From positions 1-10,830 of the forward strand of contig USCX01000044.1 in assembly GCA_900553285.1 (NCBI GenBank): a stretch of 10,830 bases of DNA, in the 5' to 3' direction. Positions 6,137 to 10,830 of this stretch are shown one piece after another. The DNA is from an uncultured Prevotella sp. Lineage in GTDB: Bacteria; Bacteroidota; Bacteroidia; Bacteroidales; Bacteroidaceae. Numbering within the stretch: the first letter of the stretch is position 1; each line of letters starts with the position of its first letter. The notes under the pieces were generated by a model that worked only from the letters and a program-made list of their open reading frames with translations, did not search any database and was not told the DNA's origin. The translations under genes were made by a program, and so were the position numbers.

Positions 6137-6976
6137 TTATCGGTTGATCCATTCGGGGAAGGTCACCGCACGGTAGCGCCGTCCCCAACGGCGACGGAGC
6201 GCATCGTAGTCGGCCAGGTGCCCGTAGTGCAGGGTCTTGTTGCGCCAGGGACGGACGATTTTCCGACGGGCCGGGAAAGTCAGCCCGTAGAGCTCATACT
6301 CCGAAAAAGCCGACGTCTCGTCGGGCTGCAGGCTGTCGAGGATGGCCCGATCCCAACTCCGGCGGCTCCGGGCTTCGAGCTGCTCTTTCAGGTGGTCGAG
6401 CTGCGACTTGCTGAAAAGCATCTTGTGGTCCACATAGGAGAGCCACTCCATGCGGACACTCCCCATAAGACGAGCCACGGCGTCATAATAAGGCCAATGG
6501 CACTCGCGGCTGCCATAGAACACGGTCCGCCCGCGACGGGTCAGGAAGGTGTGCGGACGGAGGAGGATGTGGTCGGCATCGACGACGAGGTAGTGCTCAC
6601 GGTTGCCCACCGCGCCCGACAGCTTGACGAGCTGCTGAAAAATCCATCCGCTGCGGTCCGTGCCGCAGGGGCGATAGCCGATGTCGCGGGGGCCATAGCC
6701 CAACACGCTCAACTCGTCGACGAATTCAAGACCGTGACTCCGACAGAAACCGACGATTTCTGGCAAACGGGGCGCCACGGCATATATCTCACCGATGGGA
6801 TGATTCAAACAACGGCGCACGCCTTCCAGGCACAGAGGGAGAATGGCCAAGTCCTTGGCCACGACGGGAATGACGACGTCTATCTTCTCGCCCGACGGCG
6901 GGGGCAAGGGACGTTCAAAAAGGGTGCGCACGGCGTATAAGGCCTTGCGGCGTTTTCCGGTCACTGCGATACTCAT
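6137..6976 (-). CDS. DUF6492-like putative GT-A glycosyltransferase
   Basis: A 279-residue protein. KIDVVIPVVAKDLAILPLCL (31-50) is the nucleotide-binding first strand and loop. EIYAVAP (63-69) is the second strand. SGWIFQQLVKL (109-119) is the conserved W-x-x-QQ-x-x-K element seen in this group, and HYLVVDADHILLRP (128-141) contains the metal-binding D-A-D. The order matches the DUF6492 family, thought to be GT-A transferases, although family assignment is from memory of motif layout. The start at 6976 is set by an ATGA overlap with the fucosyltransferase stop and by the position of the first strand. The longer open frame to 7210 runs through the fucosyltransferase gene and is spurious. Translational coupling to the upstream gene is likely. 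Donor and acceptor are unknown. Confidence 0.78.
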   Translation of the reverse strand: MSIAVTGKRRKALYAVRTLFERPLPPPSGEKIDVVIPVVAKDLAILPLCLEGVRRCLNHPIGEIYAVAPRLPEIVGFCRSHGLEFVDELSVLGYGPRDIGYRPCGTDRSGWIFQQLVKLSGAVGNREHYLVVDADHILLRPHTFLTRRGRTVFYGSRECHWPYYDAVARLMGSVRMEWLSYVDHKMLFSKSQLDHLKEQLEARSRRSWDRAILDSLQPDETSAFSEYELYGLTFPARRKIVRPWRNKTLHYGHLADYDALRRRWGRRYRAVTFPEWINR

Positions 6977-7842
6977 AGGCGTTTCCAAGAAAGAGGAGTT
7001 GAATCGGGACACTCGCACCCCACCTTCCAGCAAGCAGGCGCCACGACGCGGCTTCCGGGCCGGTTGTCCAGCCACGCCGCCCACCAGCTGAACGAGCTGT
7101 TGGCCACCACGTGGTGACGGCAAAGCGACATGAGGCACATGTCCTGCCAGCTGTCGCGGCCGCGGTTCCAGTCGACCACAGTGAAATCCGCCGGGAAGTG
7201 GGCGCGACACCAGTCGGCGTCGTCCGTAAAAACGAACGCCCTGACAGGATTTCCTGTCGCGGCGACAAGGAAGTCTATCGCTGCGTCGTAATAATCCGGC
7301 CGCATGGCAGCGGCCAGGAAGGTGGGCGACCCGTCGGGGAAAAAGTAGTCGCCCCGCCGCACATGGAGCGAGACGGTAGACGGCGTGTCCGCCAGGAACT
7401 GCGCCAGGCGACGGCTTTTCTCGTTCAGCCGGGTCAGGTCGAAACGGAAGACGCGGCGCACCTCGTCGGCCACGTCGGCAAAAAAGCGTTCGCTCTGCCA
7501 GTAGCCCGTAAAGCGCGTAGCCGCATGGCGGCGGGCCAGGGCGGCGTTGGCGTCGTAGTCGCAGAGACTCCGCTCGCGGTATTTGAAAGGGAAAAGCACG
7601 TGGCGGACCAGCTGTCCGGCCACGGGGAGGGACAGCACGCGGTCCATCGCCTGCTCGGAAGGCGAAAGGCGGATGCCGAAAACGCGTTCGAGCTCATAAC
7701 CGTTGTGCTCGCCATACTGGCGTATCTTGCCGAAATAAGGGAACACCCTCCCGCCTTTATGACGCAGGTGGAGCAGGAAGGCATATTGGAACATCTGGTT
7801 GCCCAAGCCGCCTGAGAGGGTCACGAGCTGCAGCGGTTTCAT
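6973..7842 (-). CDS. Alpha-1,2-fucosyltransferase-like glycosyltransferase (GT11)
   Basis: A 289-residue member of family GT11, predicted to transfer fucose from GDP-fucose, usually in alpha-1,2 linkage. Family motifs are present in order: LSGGLGNQMFQYAF near the N-terminus (9-22), SLHVRRGDYF (158-167) for GDP-fucose binding, FVFTDDADW (203-211), and ANSSFSWWAAWL (247-258). These define the GT11 donor-site core, and length is normal for bacterial members. ATG 7842 is chosen because LVTLSGGLGNQ must be N-terminal and because it overlaps the stop of the GT9 gene in an ATGA junction; the frame's extension to 7887 is inside that gene. No GDP-fucose synthesis genes are in the window. Oddly, the variable loop before FVFTDD (ATGNPV, 195-200) is encoded by a palindrome, GACAGGAAATCCTGTC, related to the intergenic repeats. 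Some GT11 members transfer other sugars, so fucose is likely but not certain. Confidence 0.93.
   Translation of the reverse strand: MKPLQLVTLSGGLGNQMFQYAFLLHLRHKGGRVFPYFGKIRQYGEHNGYELERVFGIRLSPSEQAMDRVLSLPVAGQLVRHVLFPFKYRERSLCDYDANAALARRHAATRFTGYWQSERFFADVADEVRRVFRFDLTRLNEKSRRLAQFLADTPSTVSLHVRRGDYFFPDGSPTFLAAAMRPDYYDAAIDFLVAATGNPVRAFVFTDDADWCRAHFPADFTVVDWNRGRDSWQDMCLMSLCRHHVVANSSFSWWAAWLDNRPGSRVVAPACWKVGCECPDSTPLSWKRL
7243..7258. repeat. Palindrome related to the intergenic 21-bp repeats, inside the GT11 gene
   Basis: GACAGGATTTCCTGTC on the plus strand forms a 7-bp inverted repeat with a 2-base centre. On the minus strand it contains GACAGGAAATCCT, the same 13 bases found at 296-308 and, inverted, at 4053-4065. 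It encodes residues T-G-N-P-V in a loop that is normally variable in the family. A 13-base match alone could occur by chance in 10.8 kb, so its link to the repeat family is tentative. Confidence 0.35.
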
Positions 7843-8885
7843 GGCCTGACAACGTATCGGTTCATCATATCGGCCAGCTGCGCCCACACGTCATCCTCGG
7901 GAATGAGTCCGAAACGTTGGGCATAAGTCATGCGGTCCTGACGCCCGGGCGACAGGTAATCGTCGGGCGAAAGGCCACGGTGACGGTCGTCATGGCCGGG
8001 AAGCCAGAACCACTTTTCAACGCCGGGCGGGAAAAGCGCCAGCGACGGGCATCCCACGGCCTGGGCGATATGGCGCGGGCCTCCCTCGTTGCCGAAAAAC
8101 AGGTCGGCGTTCTGGGTCATCGCGCAAAGTTCGCGCAAACTACGGGCCTCCACTTGCAGCAGCACGCGGGGGTCGTTTCCCATACGTTCACGGAGAGAAC
8201 GGGCGGCAGCGGCCTCAACTTCGCCCGCATAGTTAAAGACAAGTTGCGCGTCGTAGCGGTCGACCAGACGGCGAAGCAGGCGGGCCATGCGCTCGTAGGG
8301 CCACGCTTTATATTCCAGGCGGGCCGTCACGGCACACAACACGACCGGGCGGCGGAAATCGACGCCCTCGCCCTCCATGTAACTGCGGAACGCCTGCCGC
8401 TCGCCGTCGGTTATGACCAGACGGAAATGCGGGTTCATCACCAGCCGCCCCTCACGGGCCAACGGCGTCATGAGATTGAGGTTTGTCTGCACGCGGTCGA
8501 CGCCCGGCGGATTGTCAAGGCGGTAATTGTGCACCCCGAAGTTATAGGACTTACGACGGCCGATGCGATAGGGCGTGAGCGGCGAGAAGAAGGCAAAGGG
8601 GAGCGTCTTCGGCGTGGAGCGCATGTCGATGATGGCGTCGTAGTGCGTGTCGCGCACGGTCTTCCACACCTTGTGGATGTAGGCCGCGCCATGCAGCTCG
8701 TCGTCGGTGAAGGCTATGACCTTGTCTATGTCGGGATGGCCGGCGTAGAGCGGAGCGATGCTGGCGTTGAGAACAAAATGGACTTCGGCCGAAGGGAAAC
8801 TTTCTTTGAGGCTGCGGCACAACGCAGTGGCCAACACAGAGTCGCCGACGCGTCGAAAACGAATGACTAAAATCTTGCGAAGCAT
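7839..8885 (-). CDS. Glycosyltransferase family 9 (heptosyltransferase-like)
   Basis: A 348-residue GT-B transferase of family GT9, the family of LPS core heptosyltransferases I/II. The N-terminal acceptor domain starts ILVIRFRRVGDSVLATALCR (5-24), the standard GT9 opening with the Gly-Asp loop. A central YDAIIDMRST (82-91) follows. The C-terminal donor domain has VVLCAVTARLEYKAWPYERM (181-200), with the Lys expected to contact donor phosphate, and FFGNEGGPRHIAQAVGCPSL (263-282), the family's G-G-x-x-H-x-A donor loop. Start 8885 is chosen because MLRKILVIRF is the conserved beginning; the frame upstream to 9116 is unrelated sequence inside the neighbouring gene. Its stop overlaps the fucosyltransferase start by ATGA, and it lies 14 bp after a second GT9 gene. 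Many Bacteroidales lack heptose, so the donor may be a different sugar; I therefore give no symbol. Confidence 0.92.
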   Translation of the reverse strand: MLRKILVIRFRRVGDSVLATALCRSLKESFPSAEVHFVLNASIAPLYAGHPDIDKVIAFTDDELHGAAYIHKVWKTVRDTHYDAIIDMRSTPKTLPFAFFSPLTPYRIGRRKSYNFGVHNYRLDNPPGVDRVQTNLNLMTPLAREGRLVMNPHFRLVITDGERQAFRSYMEGEGVDFRRPVVLCAVTARLEYKAWPYERMARLLRRLVDRYDAQLVFNYAGEVEAAAARSLRERMGNDPRVLLQVEARSLRELCAMTQNADLFFGNEGGPRHIAQAVGCPSLALFPPGVEKWFWLPGHDDRHRGLSPDDYLSPGRQDRMTYAQRFGLIPEDDVWAQLADMMNRYVVRP

Positions 8886-8899
8886 GGCTGCGATAGGAT

Positions 8900-9988
8900 T
8901 TATGCGGAAGCTGACGGTGAGCCACTTTGCAACACTTCGGTCACGCGGCTCACCACCGAATCGGGCGGGATAAGCGTCAGGCAGGCGTAGTCGCCACGAC
9001 GGCACGAACGGTTGCCGAAAACAGAACACGGCCGACAAAGGAGGTCGACCTGCACGGCGTTTCGTATGGTCTGGCCGTAGCCCATGAAACCCACAAACGG
9101 GTGGGTCGCCCCCCAAATGGAAACGACAGGGACGGCCACAAGAGAGGCAAGATGCATGTTCGCCGAATCCATGGAAACCATCACATCAAGCCGGGCCATC
9201 AGGGCCAGTTCGCCGCCCAAGCCGCCCAGCCGGCCGTGAACGAAAAGCAGCCGCGGGAAACGCTCTTCCCACCTTTCGCGCCACGGCGAGGCATCCTCCG
9301 GGCCGGAAAAGACAAACAGGCGGGCCGCAGGGTAGAAAGCGGCCAGCTTCTCGATGACCATTTCCATCATGTCGGGCGGATAGGTCTTGCCGCGGTGGGC
9401 AGAGAACGGCGCAACGCCTATCCACAGTTCATGAGGCAGCTTGTCAGACACGCCGCATCCATCGGGAAGGGCCGGCAAAGGCTCTCCGGCGTACAGAGAC
9501 CGGAAGTCGGGGCGCACGGCGAAGCCAAGACACCTCAACACGCGGCAATAGCGTTCGACCGACGTCGGCAACTGCACGAAAGCATTCGGCGTATGACGGA
9601 TGAGACGCCGCTTGGCGCGCCGCCCTTTGCGGATGGAAACTGCCGGAAGGCCTGACAGGCGGAACAGCAGGTGCATGTAATACGTCCGGAGGACACCATG
9701 GAAATCGGCCAGGCCGTCCACGCCTTCGGCTATCATCTCGCGGCAAAGCCGCCGCAGGCCCTCGGTGCCTTGATAGTCGCTTTGAAGATCGACGCTGCGG
9801 AACCTGACGTTCGGAGGCATACGGTCAAACAAAGGCGATACGACAGGGCGCGAAAGCACGGTGACTTCCAACTGGGGGTAACGGCGAGCCAACGTGTCGA
9901 TCACGGGGACGGTCATGGCCACGTCGCCCAACGCAGAGAAGCGGACTATGAGCAAATGGCGGATCGGTCTATGAGCGACAACAGGCAT
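8900..9988 (-). CDS. Glycosyltransferase family 9 (heptosyltransferase-like, WaaF-type C-terminus)
   Basis: A 362-residue GT-B enzyme of family GT9, different from its neighbour. The N-terminus HLLIVRFSALGDVAMTVPVI (11-30) is the classic GT9 opening, with the Asp of the A-L-G-D loop in place. ADFHGVLRTYYM (94-105) is a family acceptor-side motif. The donor half has IGVAPFSAHRGKTYPPDMM (190-208), where the Lys should contact phosphate, and VMVSMDSANMHLASLVAVPV (269-288), the D-S-x-x-x-H-L-A donor loop. Near the end, LCRPCSVFGNRSC then RRGDYACL (317-337) supplies the cysteine-rich tail common in WaaF-like members. It is the second gene of unit A, 26 bp after the DUF4254 gene. GT9 pairs beside DUF4254 are a recurring Bacteroidales arrangement, which suggests the LPS core. 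Donor identity is unproven. Confidence 0.92.
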   Translation of the reverse strand: MPVVAHRPIRHLLIVRFSALGDVAMTVPVIDTLARRYPQLEVTVLSRPVVSPLFDRMPPNVRFRSVDLQSDYQGTEGLRRLCREMIAEGVDGLADFHGVLRTYYMHLLFRLSGLPAVSIRKGRRAKRRLIRHTPNAFVQLPTSVERYCRVLRCLGFAVRPDFRSLYAGEPLPALPDGCGVSDKLPHELWIGVAPFSAHRGKTYPPDMMEMVIEKLAAFYPAARLFVFSGPEDASPWRERWEERFPRLLFVHGRLGGLGGELALMARLDVMVSMDSANMHLASLVAVPVVSIWGATHPFVGFMGYGQTIRNAVQVDLLCRPCSVFGNRSCRRGDYACLTLIPPDSVVSRVTEVLQSGSPSASA

Positions 9989-10014
9989 AACGGACGAACA
10001 GAAAGGCGGCGGAA

Positions 10015-10623
10015 CTATTTCCCGCCACCGTAGAGGACGGGATTGGTCGACGGGTCGTTGTACATTTTCATCTGCTTATAGACTTTCATGTACTTCCGCC
10101 CTGCGGCGATGTCGGAGAGGAGCTGGTCGAGCGCGGTGGACAGATCGACCTGCTGTTCGAGGAGCACGGCGAGCTTCCGGCGGCAACGTTCACGATGCTC
10201 GGCCGTAGCGTCGGAGCGCCCAGCCTGTTCGCGCATGTGATAGATTTTGAGTGCCAGAATACTCAGACGGTCGGCCGCCCACGCGGGCGTTTCGGTGTTG
10301 ATTGTCGCCTCAGGCAGGGGACGGACCTCCTTGTATTTGTCGAGGAAATAACTGTCGATCATCTCTACGAGGTCGGTGCGTTCCTGATTGCTTCTGTCGA
10401 TACGGCGTTTCAGTGCCAGGGCCTCAACGGGGTCGATCTCCGGATCGCGGATGAGGTCTTCCAGATGCCACTGCACCGTGTCAATCCAACATTTCAGGTA
10501 AAGATAAAATTCTATCGACTTTTCTGCATAAGGATTGGCTATCGGCGTATTGACGTCATCTGCTTTGTGATAATCCGCTATGGCCCGCTCGAAAATCGGA
10601 CGGCACTGTTCAGTAAAGGTCAT
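10015..10623 (-). CDS. DUF4254-family protein
   Basis: A 202-residue, largely alpha-helical, charged protein of unknown function. Features match the DUF4254 family: FTEQCRPIFERAIADYHKAD at the start, FYLYLKCWIDTVQWHLEDLI (39-58), IDPVEALALKRRIDRSNQER (63-82), the segment ETPAWAADRLSILALKIYHM (110-129), and a C-terminal GRKYMKVYKQMKMYNDPSTN (174-193). There is no signal peptide or membrane segment, so it is probably cytoplasmic. Members typically sit directly before GT9 genes in Bacteroidales, as here, so a helper or regulatory role in LPS core synthesis is a reasonable guess. I know of no demonstrated activity. It is the first gene of unit A, and its ATG lies 37 bases after an excellent -7 element. 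Confidence 0.88.
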   Translation of the reverse strand: MTFTEQCRPIFERAIADYHKADDVNTPIANPYAEKSIEFYLYLKCWIDTVQWHLEDLIRDPEIDPVEALALKRRIDRSNQERTDLVEMIDSYFLDKYKEVRPLPEATINTETPAWAADRLSILALKIYHMREQAGRSDATAEHRERCRRKLAVLLEQQVDLSTALDQLLSDIAAGRKYMKVYKQMKMYNDPSTNPVLYGGGK

Positions 10624-10659
10624 AACTGCGCGTATATTAATGTGCTACGTTTCTGTCTG

Positions 10660-10691
10660 CAAATTTAATGTTTATTTTCATAACTGGCAAA
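10660..10691 (-). promoter_or_regulatory. Strong Bacteroides-type promoter for unit A
   Basis: On the minus strand TTTG (10691-10688) is followed after exactly 20 bases by TAAATTTG (10667-10660). Both match the Bacteroidota primary-sigma elements TTTG at -33 and TAnnTTTG at -7 with canonical spacing. The segment is conspicuously AT-rich in GC-rich surroundings. Transcription should begin near 10653, leaving a leader of about 30 bases before ATG 10623. It probably drives the seven genes down to 4101. Confidence 0.75.
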
Positions 10692-10797
10692 TCCGCACCG
10701 CCCAAGCGGCCGATGAAGAAGCAAGTGGGAGGAATCGGGAACAAGGCCAAGGCCGCATACGCCCCGGTTGCGGCGAACGGAGAAACGGCCACTGCGA

Positions 10798-10826
10798 CAG
10801 AAAGGACGGGGGCTCCGACCGTTCTG
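10798..10826. repeat. Imperfect inverted repeat at the right edge
   Basis: CAGAAAGGACGG (10798-10809) and CCGACCGTTCTG (10815-10826) pair at 10 of 12 positions around a 5-base loop. It lies about 105 bases upstream of the unit A promoter. On the minus strand it could be the end of a gene outside the window. On that strand the sequence also shows weak 21-base periodicity (blocks opening CGGTCGG and CTGTCGC) like the other intergenic arrays. Function is unknown, and no convincing gene is visible between 10692 and 10830. Confidence 0.3.
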
Positions 10827-10830
10827 CCGG

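Noticed and set aside
5285..6940. A 551-codon open frame on the plus strand
   Set aside because: It is antisense to the GT-D-like and DUF6492-like genes, has no recognisable motifs, and is expected from GC-rich coding sequence on the other strand.
7917..8870. A 317-codon open frame on the plus strand
   Set aside because: It is the antisense shadow of a clear GT9 gene and shows no family motif.
10713..10830. An open frame starting MKKQVGGIGNKAKAA and running off the right edge on the plus strand
   Set aside because: The start looks tempting, but there is no promoter or ribosome-binding signal, composition is low-complexity (Ala, Thr, Lys, Gly), and no family is recognisable in 39 codons. More sequence would be needed.
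1..10830. CRISPR array, tRNA/rRNA genes, insertion sequences or phase-variation homopolymer tracts
   Set aside because: I saw no regularly spaced identical repeats, no cloverleaf-like or rRNA sequence, no transposase motifs, and no long mononucleotide run or invertible-promoter repeats. The 21-bp units are contiguous and degenerate, unlike CRISPR.

Overview
The window looks like chromosomal DNA of a GC-rich member of the Bacteroidota, most likely order Bacteroidales. Three things point there: protein families typical of that group (DUF4254, DUF5672, DUF6492-type and GT9/GT11 transferases), Bacteroides-type promoter elements (TTTG and TAnnTTTG) in front of both transcription units, and almost no Shine-Dalgarno sequences. 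I cannot name the species.

Layout. Positions 1-207 (+) hold the 3' end of a PAP2-family phosphatase. Everything else runs on the minus strand, is convergent with it, and forms a surface-glycan (LPS/LOS or capsule) assembly cluster in two units, read right to left. Unit A starts at a strong promoter near 10660-10691 and encodes a DUF4254 protein, two GT9 heptosyltransferase-like enzymes, a GT11 alpha-1,2-fucosyltransferase-like enzyme, a DUF6492-like GT-A transferase, an uncharacterised GT-D-like protein and a GT2 transferase, ending at 4101. Unit B has its own -7 element at 3925-3932 and encodes a DegT/DnrJ/EryC1/StrS sugar aminotransferase, a hexapeptide acetyltransferase, a DUF5672 protein and a GT-B transferase, ending at 360. 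Three junctions are 4-bp ATGA overlaps, and most other gaps are under 30 bp.

How it fits together (inference). The GT9, GT11, GT2, DUF6492, DUF5672, GT-D-like and GT-B enzymes would add successive sugars, including fucose, to a lipid-linked or core oligosaccharide. The aminotransferase and acetyltransferase would make an N-acetylated amino-deoxy sugar nucleotide. No flippase, polymerase, ligase or initiating phosphoglycosyltransferase is visible, so the window is either a core/LOS locus or part of a larger one.

Most notable. (1) The aminotransferase is frameshifted: its conserved N-terminus lies in another frame from 3902, and the frame breaks at about 3802 inside the family's WLTNNG motif. 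(2) The intergenic regions at 280-363 and 4019-4081 carry arrays of the same degenerate 21-bp repeat, and a related palindrome sits inside the fucosyltransferase coding sequence. I found no RNA genes, insertion sequences or CRISPR array. No gene-free stretch exceeds about 210 bp.
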